NCBI GenBank assembly: GCA_947561585.1 | Contig: CANNZV010001035.1 | Location: 244,076 to 308,075, forward strand | From: Caprella mutica | Taxonomy: Eukaryota; Arthropoda; Malacostraca; Amphipoda; Caprellidae | DNA: 64,000 nucleotides | Direction of reading: 5' to 3' | Part shown: piece after piece, positions 34,978 through 46,650 of the stretch | Numbering within the stretch: position 1 is the first letter of the stretch | How the letters are laid out: each line of letters starts with the position of its first letter | Made by a program: the position numbers and the translations under genes | The notes under the pieces: generated by a model | Seen by the model: only the letters and a program-made list of their open reading frames with translations | Told to the model about the DNA's origin: nothing | The model's database searches: none

Positions 34978-35790
34978 TCAGGAACAGGGGGAATTGGAGT
35001 GGGATTTGGAGTGGGAATGGTAGGAATTGAAGTGGGAATGGTTTGAATTGGAGTGGGAATGGTAGGAATTGGAGTGGGAATGATAGGAATTGGAGTGGGA
35101 ATGGTAGGAATTGGAGTGGGAATGGTAGGTATTGAAGTGGGAATGATAGGAATTAGAGTGGGAATGATAGGAATTGGAGTGGGAATGGTAGGTATTGAAG
35201 TGGGAATGGTAGCAATTATAGTGGGAATGATAGGAATTGGAGTGGGATTGGTAGGAATTGAAGTGGGAATGGTAGGAATTGAAGAGGGAATGGTTGGAAT
35301 TGGAGTGGGAATGGTAGGAATTGAAGTGGAATGGTAGGAATTGAAGTGGGAATGGTAGGAATTGAAGTGAAATGGTTGGAATTGGAGTGGGAATGATAGG
35401 AATTGGAGTGGGAATGGTAGGAATTGAAGCGGGAATGGTTGGAATTGGAGTGGGAATGGTAGAAATTGAAGTGGGAATGGTAGGAATTGGAGTGGGAATG
35501 GTAGGAATTGAAGTGGAATGGTAGGAATTGAAGTGGGAATGGTAGGAATTGAAGTGGAATGGTTGGAATTGGAGTGGGAATGGTAGGAATTGAAGTGGGA
35601 ATGGTAGGAATTGAAGTGAGAATGGTAAGACTTGGAGTGGGAATGGTAGGAATTGTAGTGGGAATGATAGCAATTGGAGTGGAAATGGTTGGAATTGGAG
35701 TAGGAATGTTTGGAATTATAGTGGGAATGGTAGGAATTAAAGTGGGAATAGTAGGAATTGGAGTGAGAATGGTAAGACTGTTGGTTTATA
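34978..35790. repeat. 21-bp minisatellite, about 38 copies
   Basis: Unit GGAATTGGAGTGGGAATGGT plus A, with GAAGTGG and ATAGTGG variants and a few 18-20-bp units. Frames open on both strands are artefacts of the 21-bp period. Confidence 0.95.
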
Positions 35791-36314
35791 TGGTATTTTA
35801 TAAGAATAATAACTAATGAATATAATTGCTAATATAAATTTAACTCCAATTTATAAATGTTCATATCGTAATTAATATTTTAATTATTCAGGTACACATA
35901 AAACACCAAATAAAAGCGTTTGTAATTAATTAAATAATTCTATTAAGACACACTTTCTCATTTTTGTTAATTTTTTGTTCTATATTTCCATTATGTTCCA
36001 TTATGTTCTATATTTTTCAACGTCAGAGTTTCGGACGACAATTAGATGTCTTCAGACGCAAAAAATACGATTTGGTGAAACTAATGAAATAGTTCTGAAC
36101 TCTTCCTTCGAACGAACTAATTAGCACAACTTCATGGACAACTTTAAGATTCTATACCAATTTTTACTCACAACTTTTCCAATTGGATTCGACAAAACAA
36201 TTCGGGAACCTCCGGAAAATAACCACTGTGTGAAAACAGGTCTTTAAAACGTATCCATCTGGTCTATTGACGAAAAAATTATTTATTAGACGTAAAGAAA
36301 GAAATTGGGAAGTC
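35791..36314. other. AT-rich DNA
   Basis: Nothing seen. Confidence 0.3.
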
Positions 36315-36480
36315 GGGTAAGTTCCGAATTTTCGGTCACTACTACATCTTCGGTCATGTAAGAAAAACGATATTAAAATTGTTATTAGATAGCACTCTGT
36401 AATAATAACAATTTTTATATCGTTTTTTCTTATATGTCCGAAGATGTAGTACTGACCGATAATTCGGAACTTACCCTATA
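36315..36480. mobile_element. ATCGGTC-family MITE without the central core
   Basis: GGGTAAGTTCCGAATTTTCG and its inverse CCGATAATTCGGAACTTACCC, with ATCTTCGGTCATGTAAGAAA arms. The centre is AGATAGCACTCTG, so the shared palindrome is absent here. Confidence 0.85.
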
Positions 36481-36769
36481 TTTTGAACTTTTATAATGAT
36501 TACTACAATAGTATTTATCATCTTTCAAACTTGAAGCTTAGGAATAAAAGTCCTTTTTTAACTAATAAATTCTATTTATTTCCATATCATTATTCAAATT
36601 AAGGTTTGCAATGAGATATAAATGATTCTCCCGATTCTATTATCGGAACTCGATATTATAATTCACAGCAAAACTAAGAAGATGAAATTTACCCGATAAG
36701 AACTATGACGTCATTCGTGGTAAAGAAAAAAGTATTTAGAATGAAAAGGAGGGAACATTTGTAGGGATG

Positions 36770-36970
36770 GGAGGGTAACTCCTTCTCTTCTTTCCTCCAA
36801 TGAAGGTGACACCTTGTCCTTATTTTCCTCCAATGAAGGCGATTTTTTCCATATTTTCCTTCAATGAAGATGAATTTTTTCATATTTTTCTTCAATGAAG
36901 GCGAATTTTTCTATATTTTCCATCAATGGACTCTACATCCTCCCCTTCTTTCCTCCAATGGAGACTAATT
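36770..36970. repeat. Degenerate 35-38-bp repeat
   Basis: About five units with TTTTCCTCCAATGAAGGCGA then a T-rich run. Diverged copies. Confidence 0.7.
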
Positions 36971-37350
36971 CCTCCCCTCCTCTTTTCTACTCCCCCTCCA
37001 CACCCCCTCCATAAGGTGACAGCTCCAGAATACTAATCTTAGATTACACTTCGAAGATTTATTGGATTCAGAAATATTATTGAATGGAGGAATAAATAAT
37101 GAGTCTCTTTCAAGTTGGTGGAAATTTAATTTACAAAAAAAATTGAGTCCTTGCATTTGAAAATAATTTATATATTTACATACAATATAAAAACGATGCT
37201 ACTGTAAGTAAGTAGGTAGGTATAATATTAACATACTTAAATTTATAAATATTAACTAATATTGTTTATATATTCTTATTTGTTGAATATACACTATATA
37301 TTAAATGTTTATAACATTTCACATCACTTATAGATGTTTCAATTGAAAAC
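36971..37350. other. AT-rich DNA
   Basis: CT-rich start, then AT-rich; nothing recognised. Confidence 0.3.
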
Positions 37351-37526
37351 TAGTGTTGTTACAATATGCTTTTAAAATCATAGATCCCTGGAATATTATA
37401 GACGGAGAGAATTAAAGAGTATTGAATCATTCTACACCAACGGCATATAGTATTCGATACCATTTCATTTCTTCTGTGATATTCTTAACATCTATGATTT
37501 CAAAAGCCTATTGTCACAACGCTATT
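37351..37526. mobile_element. Second, older copy of the hAT MITE
   Basis: Shares ACAATATGCTTTTAAAATCA, TATAGTATTCGATACCATTT and the inverted end with 8055-8233. Target duplication no longer clear (5 of 8 bases). Confidence 0.8.
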
Positions 37527-38397
37527 GATGTCTCTTTCAATAATCATAGTTCATTCACGATGGACACGGTATGCTTTATAATTCTATCTGTGTTTCGTAA
37601 ATACGTTATTATACCTTTTAGAAAATAAGAAGATTAATATAGTTGCCTGTAACATACCAGATATGTGTGATAAAAAAACGATTGGAATTAGAAGGCTCCT
37701 GTGATTTACGTTGTATATAAATTTCAACCTTATGGAAAAAATAGGAAATAGATTCAGTAATAATAAATTATTTTTCTGTTTAACCGGAAACAATACAAAA
37801 CTACCAATAACATAGATATCAATATACGATTTTTTCTTGTAAAGAATGGAAAAATATTGTCTTAAAAAATATTAAATGTTACTATATGAATGAATTAAAT
37901 TGTTTTTCTCGCTGCGTTTATTACTTCATTTGTTATTTATATACATTATGTAGTCCCATTATTAATATACATTATTATCTATGTACATTCTTTATATACA
38001 TTATCTATGTACATTATATTTAGTCCCATTATTTATATACATTTTTAGTCCCAATATTAATATACATTAATTATACACATTATTTATACCAGTTGCAGTT
38101 TTTATCACAGTGTTACATCAATGTGCTCAGCTGCTAAACCGTATGGGGAACTTATTAAAAAAGACCAAACTTTTAAAGGTAAAAAAGTTCCTGGAATTAT
38201 TCAGTTAGTGGAAATATTTTACATGCAATGGAAAATTGCTTGAATTAAAGTACATGTTATTTGCGAGGTTAAAAAGATGTATAAAAATGATTGATTGTGT
38301 TATGATATAATTATCACGATGGAATAGAACATAAATATGAGGTATTTTATCCCTGAAAAGTTTTTTTTAATTATAAATGTTTATTAGGGAGATTAAA
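37527..38397. other. AT-rich DNA
   Basis: A loose TATATACATTATCTATGTACAT-like repetition at 37935-38090; no gene. Confidence 0.3.
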
Positions 38398-38612
38398 ATG
38401 TAATTTGGATAGATTATAAAATGTAATTTAGATAGATTATAAAATGTAGTTTAGATAGATTATAAAATGTAATTTAGATAGATTATAAAATGTAATTTAG
38501 ATAGATTATAAAATGTAATTTAGATAGATTATAAAATGTAATTTAGATAGATTATAAAATGTAATTTAGATAGATTATAAAATGTAATTTAGATAGATTA
38601 AAATGTATATTT
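38398..38612. repeat. 23-bp minisatellite, about 9 copies
   Basis: Unit TGTAATTTAGATAGATTATA plus AAA. Copies nearly identical. Confidence 0.95.
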
Positions 38613-38779
38613 GATTGATTAAAATATAATTTTTAATACCTAATTCTTTTATTTGTATTGAAATATAAAAAAATAGAAGGTAGAAATGAGTAAGTAAATT
38701 ATATACCTAGTTTTTAGGAGGAGAATTTACCTTTGTAGTTTTTGGTAAATATTATAAGCCTTCAAGGCACTAGTTTACT

Positions 38780-38850
38780 AGGGTAAGTTACGAATTATCG
38801 GTCGGTTTAGTAATTATGTAGTACTGACCAATAATTCGTAACTTACCCTA
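38780..38850. mobile_element. Minimal 71-bp ATCGGTC-family MITE
   Basis: GGGTAAGTTACGAATTATCG is mirrored by ATAATTCGTAACTTACCC. TA lies on both sides, a clean Tc1/mariner-type target. Reduced to little more than the two ends. Confidence 0.85.
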
Positions 38851-38868
38851 TCAGTAAATAAGACGTAG

Positions 38869-39004
38869 GGTGGATTCAGTATTATCGGACTACTCGATTC
38901 TGCCGAACGTATTAGCTTCAAATCGTTATTTTGATTAATATATAGATTTTTTCTCTGAAACGTCCGAAAATATGGAACCATCCAATAAATCAGAATTTAC
39001 CCTA
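38869..39004. mobile_element. Degenerate MITE next to the previous one
   Basis: AGGGTGGATTCAGTATTATCGG and CCAATAAATCAGAATTTACCCT are inverted; arms AACGTCCGAAAATATGGAAC are diverged family members. Confidence 0.6.
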
Positions 39005-39920
39005 CTACTGTTTTTAAATAAAATGTGGAAACCGTTTTGTCTATAATTGCAGATTACAAATTTCAAAGTGTAAATTATGAGAGACGTAATGCAGTTTCTC
39101 AAGATTATTATTAGTTAATTGTGTAGGTCCTGTTACTCATTTATTAAGAATTCAATTGATAATTTAGAATTAAAATCACATGCATACAAATATACAGTAT
39201 GGGCCACAAAAATGTTTCCGCTTTTTCAAATACTTGTAAATCGTTAGCCAATGGACGAAAAAACTGTATCTTAGTCTCTTTTTGTCCACCTCTTATTGTA
39301 CTATTAACAGGTAAAAACATTTTTGAACTAATGGACATAGTTTAAGAACAGGTAAGCAAAGAGTGAGGGTGATTATTTTTGTCATAGAGCAAAGGTCATT
39401 CTCAGAGCTAACTCTGTGATTTTACTCACTAAAAGGCAGTGAATAAAAGAGGGAAAAATTACAATGGTAGACATTTTAATACAGGGTGCTTACACTTAAT
39501 TTGTATTGCTTTAATTTTCCACAGACTTTATGAGGCGCTGTTGATAGAATGACTGTTCAACCCATTTCGTGACGGACAGACCGACCGACTGAAAAACAGA
39601 GCAGACCAACAGTAGAAAAAAAATGATAGCAAAGCATTAGTAAACAATGCTAATTATTTTTCTTTTTAATATGAGTTTCTGAATAAAAGTGTGACACATG
39701 GACGAACGGCCGCGGCTCTTATTATAGTACATATTTAAGAATTAATTATCCTTCTGACACTGAACGTACAACAGAAACGTAATATATCATAGTTTTATCT
39801 TCTTGAAAAGGTTTATTTCTAGTGACGTCATTGATTTATTCCCCAGCTTATTTCAACATAAATGTGAACAACGACCCCTAATATAACAGTATTCATTATT
39901 CAAGTTTACTATTAATACCA
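39005..39920. other. Unassigned AT-rich DNA
   Basis: Mariner-end-like strings at 39199 (CAGTATGGGCCACAAAAATG) and 39483 (CAGGGTGCTTACACTT), not convincingly paired. No coding frame. Confidence 0.3.
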
Positions 39921-40140
39921 AATTTCAATCTGGACTTTAACTGCCATAGTTGATGCATTCTTCAATACCAATTCAGTGCCTGAAGCTTCGGATCAGCTTC
40001 TCAAAATCCTGAGTTTGGTGGGTAAAGCCCCCAAATTGGAATGCAAGGGGTGGTGGTCAGCCATTCCTTTCATGCCAAATAATTCTCTGCATCCAAGGGA
40101 AATTAGAAATTGGTTTACTGCTCCATCAGCTCAATATTGA
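39921..40140 (+). other. Unrecognised open, GC-richer segment
   Basis: About 73 codons open without an ATG start, ending TGA near 40138-40140. The peptide includes SDQLLKILSLVGKAPKLECK, then GWWSAIPFMPNNSLHPREI. Trp-rich, evenly mixed composition unlike the AT-rich surroundings. The opposite strand is also mostly open, with one stop. There is no acceptor I can support at its left edge. It could be a decayed element or a missed exon of unknown identity. No function assigned. Confidence 0.3.
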
Positions 40141-40440
40141 CTGGGGCAGGGAAGTGACTTCACGACCAAATATTTCTCGTCAGTGCTGATGAAACGCATT
40201 TGTAGTTTTGATGGCTCTGTTTGACAAACAGAGAATTCGGCCCAATTTGTTTATAAGAGCATAGTTTTATTAAAGATATGAATTCAATTTAAAAGAGAAT
40301 TTACATAATATCAATTCATTCTCATTGCACCATGTCATTTAATATTATCGTCAAATTAGCTTCTTTTCGATCATTACTCTTTTTTGGAGTAAAAGATGGT
40401 GGAGGAAGTAATAACATTATCACACAATATCTTCATGTCA
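40141..40440. other. Unassigned DNA
   Basis: Continues GC-richer to about 40240 (after the TGA) then AT-rich. Nothing recognised. Confidence 0.3.
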
Positions 40441-40797
40441 TTATCTGATTGGACAAGAGAGAGTAGACGTTATACCAACTGCTTCGTGTCAGTCTCTCAT
40501 TGGACAAGAGAATGTAGAGGTCATACCATTTGCTTCGTGTCTGTCTCTCATTGGACAAAAGAGGGTAGACGTCATACCAACTGCTTCGTGTCTGTCTCTC
40601 ATTGGACAAGAGAATGTAGACTTCATACCAACTGCTTCGTGTCTGTCTCTCATTGGACAAGAGAGAGTAGACGTCATACCAACTGCTTCGTGTCTGTCTC
40701 TCATTGGACAAGAGAATGTAGACGTCATACCAACTGCTTCGTGTCTGTCTCTCTTTAGACAAGAGAAAGTAGACGTCATTCCAAACTGCTTCAGGCT
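40441..40797. repeat. 51-bp minisatellite, 7 copies
   Basis: Units contain CATTGGACAAGAGAATGTAG then ACGTCATACCAACTGCTTCG and TGTCTGTCTCT. The unit is divisible by three, so frames stay open on both strands; none is supported as coding. Confidence 0.95.
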
Positions 40798-41232
40798 ATC
40801 TCATATTGTAGTTTATTTTTATAATCTAAAATTATAAGTGATTTATCTATTACTTTTCAGATAAACTGTAGCCATTTCACTTGCTATTCATTTATTTCCT
40901 GTTCAATTACTAAAATGTTAATTCGAAATCACATTTTAAATAGAATATGTTTACATTTAATCTCTTATTTGATAATGCAAAGATTACCGTATATATTATT
41001 CAAATGCACATCCGTCGATATATGATGTCGGAAACAAGTTAATGGGAGTAAGTTATAGCAGACAGCTTTTGCATTGTTAAAATAGTTAAATCGTTATTAT
41101 TGAGGAACAAGAGTAAGAAAATGATTATCAATTATGATGATATTTGGTATCAAGGGATAATTTCTAGGTTAATTAAATTCTTTGCATAAATTCATTTTAT
41201 GTTATACTTTATTTCTTTAATTTAACTAAATA
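40798..41232. other. AT-rich DNA
   Basis: Nothing seen. Confidence 0.3.
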
Positions 41233-41465
41233 CTGAATGCTGTCACCGTTATTTGTGTCCCTTTCCGTTACATTCTTTGGTAAGTGACTGCATTCACAAA
41301 GTAGCTTTTCTGCATCAATGATCTTTGTAACCGACTGATGGTTTGTGACTTTGATCAAGAAGCCATTTTTCTATATGACTGCTTCTTCGAAATCCTTGTA
41401 ATGAACTTATCTTTTACGTCAAAAATATTACCGTTGGCTCCGAATAAAACATTAAATACCCAATA
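41233..41465 (+). mobile_element. 5'-truncated copy of the 18683 dispersed repeat
   Basis: GTAAGTGACTGCATTCACAA through AACATTAAATACCCAATAAA matches 18960-19190 with many substitutions and the same 3' boundary. Confidence 0.6.
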
Positions 41466-41496
41466 AATAGATTAGTACATTTTTATATTTAATTAG

Positions 41497-42025
41497 AGAA
41501 ATTCACTTCCCTCTCATTCACTTCTCTCACTTCTCTCTCATTCATTATTCTCTCATTGACTGCTCTCTCATTCACTTTCCTCTCATTCACTTCCTACTCA
41601 TTCACTTTCCTCTCATTCACTTCCCTCTCATTCACTTCCCTCTCATTCACTACCCTCTCATTCACTTCTCTCTCATTCACTTCCTTCTCATTCACTTCCC
41701 TCTCATTCACTTCCCTCTCATTCACTTCCCTCTCATTCACTTCCCACCTATTCACTTCCTTTTCATTCACTTCCCTCTCATTCACTTCCCTCTCATTCAC
41801 TGTCCTCCTATTCACTTCCCTCTCATTCACTTCCCTCTCATTCACTTCTCTCTCATTCACTTCTCTCTCATTCACTTCCCTCTCATTCACTTCCTTCTCA
41901 TTCACTTCCTTTTCATTCACTTCCCTCTCATTCACTTCCTTCTCATTCACTTCCCTCTCATTCACTTCCTTCTCATTCACTTCCTTCTCATTCACTTCCT
42001 TCTCATTCACTTCCTTCTCATTCAA
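41497..42025. repeat. 15-bp CT-rich minisatellite, about 35 copies
   Basis: Unit TTCACTTCCCTCTCA. Both strands stay open in frame because of the 15-bp period. A pure pyrimidine-biased strand. Confidence 0.95.
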
Positions 42026-42210
42026 TCACAGCAGTATTTGGTCGGTTAGAATAAATTTTCTGTTTGTTTATTGAGTGCTGGATCTAACAGAGCGAAAACT
42101 GTAAGCCTCTTCCAGAAATATTCGAAATGGCAGAAGATGGAGCGATAGTTATTATTTCGGCTTTGAAAGCCGCAGTAACCTAAACTGAAAATGAAACAAA
42201 ATATGTAGAG
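42026..42210. other. Short spacer
   Basis: Nothing seen. Confidence 0.3.
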
Positions 42211-44772
42211 GTACTATCAGAGAAAAGTGTATCTGTGATGATGTACTATCAGAGAGAAGAGTATCTGTGATGATGTACTATCAGAGAAAAGAGTCACTGT
42301 GATGATGTACTATCAGAGAAAAGTGTATCTGTCATGATGTGCTATCAGAGAAAAGAGTCACTGTGATGATGTACTATCAGAGAGAAGAGTATCTGTGATG
42401 ATGTACTATCAGAGAAAAGAGTCACTGTGATGATGTACTATCAGAGAAAAGTGTATCTGTGATGATGTACTATCAGAGAGAAGAGTATCTGTGATGATGT
42501 ACTATCAGAGAAAAGAGTCACTGTGATGATGTACTATCAGAGAAAAGTGTATCTGTGATGATGTGCTATCAGAGAAAAGAGTCACTGTGATGATGTACTA
42601 TCAGAGAGAAGAGTATCTGTGATGATGTACTATCAGAGAAAAGTGTATCTGTGATGATGTACTATCAGAGAGAAGAGTATCTGTGATGATGTACTATCAT
42701 AGAAAAGAGTCACTGTGATGATGTACTATCAGAGAAAAGTGTATCTGTGATGATGTGCTATCAGAGAAAAGAGTCACTGTGATGATGTACTATCAGAGAG
42801 AAGAGTATCTGTGATGATGTACTATCAGAGAAAAGAGTCACTGTGATGATGTACTATCAGAGAAAAGTGTATCTGTGATGATGTGCTATCAGAGAAAAGA
42901 GTCACTGTGATGATGTACTATCAGAGAGAAGATTCACTGTGATGATGTACTATCAGAGAAAAGAGTCACTGTGATGATGTACTATCAGAGAGAAGAGTCA
43001 CTGTGATGATGTACTATCAGAGAAAAGAGTCAATGTGATGATGTACTATCAGAGAAAAGAGTCACTGTGATGATGTACTATCAGAGAAAAGTTTATCTGT
43101 GATGATGTACTATCAGAGAGAAGAGTATCTGTGATGATGTACTATCAGAGAGATGAATCACTGTGATGATGTACTATCAGAGAAAAGAGTCACTGTGATG
43201 ATGTACTATCAGAGAAATGAGTCATTGTGATGATGTACTATCAGAGAAAAGAGTCACTGTGATGATGTACTATCAGAGAAAAGTGTATCTGTGATGATGT
43301 ACTATCAGAGAAAAGTGTATCTGTGATGATGTACTATCAGAGAAAAGTGTATCTGTGATGATGTACTATCAGAGAAAAGAGTCACTGTGATGATGTACTA
43401 TCAGAGAAAAGAGTCACTGTGATGATGTACTATCAGAGAAAAGAGTCACTGTGATGATGTACTATCAGATAAAAGAGTCACTGTGATGATGTACTATCAG
43501 AGAAAAGAGTCACTGTGATGATGTACTATCAGAGAAAAGAGTCACTGTGATGATGTACTATCAGAGAAAAGAGTCACTGTGATGATGTACTATCAGATAA
43601 AAGAGTCACTGTGATGATGTACTATCAGAGAAAAGAGTCACTGTGATGATGTACTATCAGAGAAAAGAGTCACTGTGATGATGTACTATCAGAGAAAAGA
43701 GTCACTGTGATGATGTACTATCAGAGAAAAGAGTCACTGTGATAATGTACTATCAGAGAAAAGAGTCACTGTGATGATGTACTATCAGAGAAAAGAGTCA
43801 CTGTGATGATGTACTATCAGAGAAAAGAGTCACTGTGATGATGTACTATCAGAGAAAAGAGTCACTGTGATGATGTACTATCAGAGAAAAGAGTCACTGT
43901 GATGATGTACCATCAGAGAAAAGTGTATCTGTGATGATGTACTATCAGAGAAAAGTGTATCTGTGATGATGTACTATCAGAGAAAAGAGTCACTGGGATG
44001 ATGCACTATCTGAGAAAAGAGTCACTGTGATGATGCACTATCAGAGAAAAGAGTCACTGTGATGATGCACTATCAGAGAAAAGAGTCACTGTGATGATGT
44101 ACTATCAGAGAAAAGAGTCACTGTAATGATGCAACACTATCAGAGAAAAGAGTCACTGTGATGATGCACTATAGGAGAAAAGAGTCACTGTGATGATGTA
44201 CTATCAGAGAAAAGAGTCACTGTAATGATGCAACACTATCAGAGAAAAGAGTCACTGTGATGATGCACTATAGGAGAAAAGAGTCACTGTGATGATGTAT
44301 ACTATCAGAGAAAAGAGTCACTGTGATGATGTACTATTAGAGAAAAGAGTCACTGTGATGATGTACTATAAGATAAAAGAGTCACTGTGATGATGTACTA
44401 TCAGAGAAAAGAGTCATTGTTATGATGTACTATCAGAGAAAAGAGTCACTGTGATGATGTACTATCAGACAAAAGAGTCACTGTGATGATATACTATCAG
44501 AGAAAAGAGTCACTGTGATGATGTACTATCAGAGAAAATAGTCACTGTGATGATCTACTATCAGACAAAAGAGTCACTGTGATGATGTACTATCAGAGAA
44601 AAGAGTCACTGTGATGATGTATACTATCAGAGAAAAGAGTCACTGTGATGATGTACTATCAGAGAAAAGAGTCACTGTGATGATGTACTATCAGAGAGAA
44701 GAGTCACTGTGATGATGTACTATCAGAGAAAAGAGTCACTGTGATGATGTACTATCAGAGAGAAGAGTCACT
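42211..44772 (-). repeat. 32-bp minisatellite, reverse copy, about 80 units
   Basis: Unit GTACTATCAGAGAAAAGAGT then CACTGTGATGAT is the reverse complement of the 25290-26275 unit. Left of about 43000 a higher-order pattern alternates GAGTCACT, GTGTATCT and GAGAGAAGAGTATCT units. The middle is homogeneous, and the right has 1-3-bp insertions (ATGCAACACTATC). Confidence 0.97.
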
Positions 44773-45200
44773 GGTCCGAATGCCCTGAGAGAAAATAACT
44801 ACCCAGCTAACCATTTCTTCTCTGTCCCGCGTGGACAGCAGGGGAAATCCTCGTTAGCGAGGGATAGTGAGGGGCGAGGGATTTAAGACATCTTAAGACG
44901 TATCAAATCTCACTTACTTTCCACGTCTTAAAAAGTGGGACTCACCCTGTCTGTCCCACGGAGTATATCTCAGGTGTGTCCCACGTGCGCTGTCACACGT
45001 CTATACCACGTTTTAAATCCCACTCACATCCCACATCTTGAACAAGAGGGGTGTCCCACGTTTTGAATCTCACTGAAATCCCACGTCTGTCGCATTTCGG
45101 ATGTCCCACGTCTGTCCGAAGAGGGATATTCAACGTCTTTACACGTCTTTACCGCGTCTTGAATCGCACGTCTGCCCCAAGCGAGATGTCTCTCGTCTGT
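44773..45200. repeat. GC-richer region with degenerate TCCCACGTCT repeats
   Basis: Irregular copies of GTCCCACGTCTG and CCACGTTTTGAATC-like strings between 44925 and 45190, and a GCGAGGGATAGTGAGGGGCG segment at 44858-44880. The open frames at 45051-45308 are unlikely to be coding. Composition differs sharply from flanks. Confidence 0.45.
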
Positions 45201-46650
45201 TTTACGCTGGAAAAAATAAATGTATCAGTATTTGTAAACAGGGAGTGGAAATGTATTCATTGTGTCCATATCTACTCTTGCTCTATTGAGTCGTGGTGCA
45301 AATCTTAATGGTAAAAATATCTATACATAGTGCAACAAGTTCATTCTAAAGACTGATTCACACATTATAATTAAACAGTGTGAATTCTCACGTATTTTAA
45401 AATTACTTTCAATTTAAGCCTTGAAATAATAATTTCCCTTTAAAATAATTAATGTTCTAATAACAAGAAACTGTATTCCTTAAATCTTTCCTTCTTATAC
45501 AAACCACAATATCAACTTCATGAGAGTTTTTAGCTTTCTGAACTTTTCCAATATTTCTAAACTTTGCGCGCCAGAAATTAGTAAAAAAAAGTACATGCGG
45601 TAAAAAATCCTAAACGCTGCAGCCAGAATCTTAATGACTATACAATCTTTTAAATTAGTTATTCCTGTAACAGTCTGAGATTTTGAAGGTTGAATATCAT
45701 TTGTTCTACTATATGATAAAGAATATCAGAATAAAATTAGATATTTTCAAATCACGCTTGTTTAATCTATGGATAAAATATGTAGTTTCCTATCGATCAA
45801 ATCATGAAAAATGTAACGTCTAAAAAAGTATTGTTTAACAGATTATAAGTAGCTATAGAGCCTATATTTATAGTTCCTGTGCTTTAAGCGCTATTTTGAC
45901 TATGAAAATATAGTTTTATAGCTCTTATGATCAAATTAGTAATTAGTAATTATGATATAAAATCTATAATAAATCTTCCTTTACATGTGTTATTTGTCTA
46001 TAACAGAATATTATAGTGTTAATATAATTATACTTGCATGAGACATTTAAATTTTTATTCCATAACATTCACATTTTTACAGTAATATTCTACAGAAAAC
46101 GTACTAACATAATTATTGGTAAGTTAAACTGAATTGAAAATTTATATATTTAAATAAATTGAAAAAAGTTTATCAAAATTTTGAATGATTTTGAGCAACA
46201 AAAATTAGAAAAAGCGTAACAACAGAAAATGTTATTCATTTCTTTAAATAATTTGTAATTGTTGACATTGAACTTTGACATTGTTTTCGGGTAACATTTG
46301 TTTGGGTTTATTTCATGCTGTTAGTTTATTGGAAAATAAGAAATATAAACTAAAATTAAGAAATAAATTTTTATTTACAACTTAATATGAAAAGCATACA
46401 AACAAATATACACAACTACCACGAAAATTACTTAAGTTTTACGAATAATAAACAAACATTAACTATAAAATATCCACCAATAAATATGACATATATGAAT
46501 AGAATGGTTACTATGGAAAAATAATTAACAAAATTATCTATAATGGAGTATAAAAGAAAAATTATGAATTTTAAGTCATTCTCTTCTATAATATCGACTA
46601 TTTCAAAACTATAGGACTACCTTTTCTGACTATACAATTTCTTTTAAGAA
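45201..46650. other. AT-rich DNA
   Basis: 1.4 kb without array, exon or recognisable element. Confidence 0.35.

Noticed and set aside
34978..35816. Open frames on both strands (231, 94 and 85 codons)
   Set aside because: Translations of the 21-bp array, including a collagen-like GIGVGM pattern that is only the repeat unit.
41556..42074. 172- and 143-codon frames (SFTSL and NEREV repeats)
   Set aside because: Both strands of the 15-bp CT-rich minisatellite.
45051..45308. Two overlapping short frames with Cys/His content
   Set aside because: Derived from degenerate TCCCACGTCT repeats; no zinc-finger spacing and no splice support.
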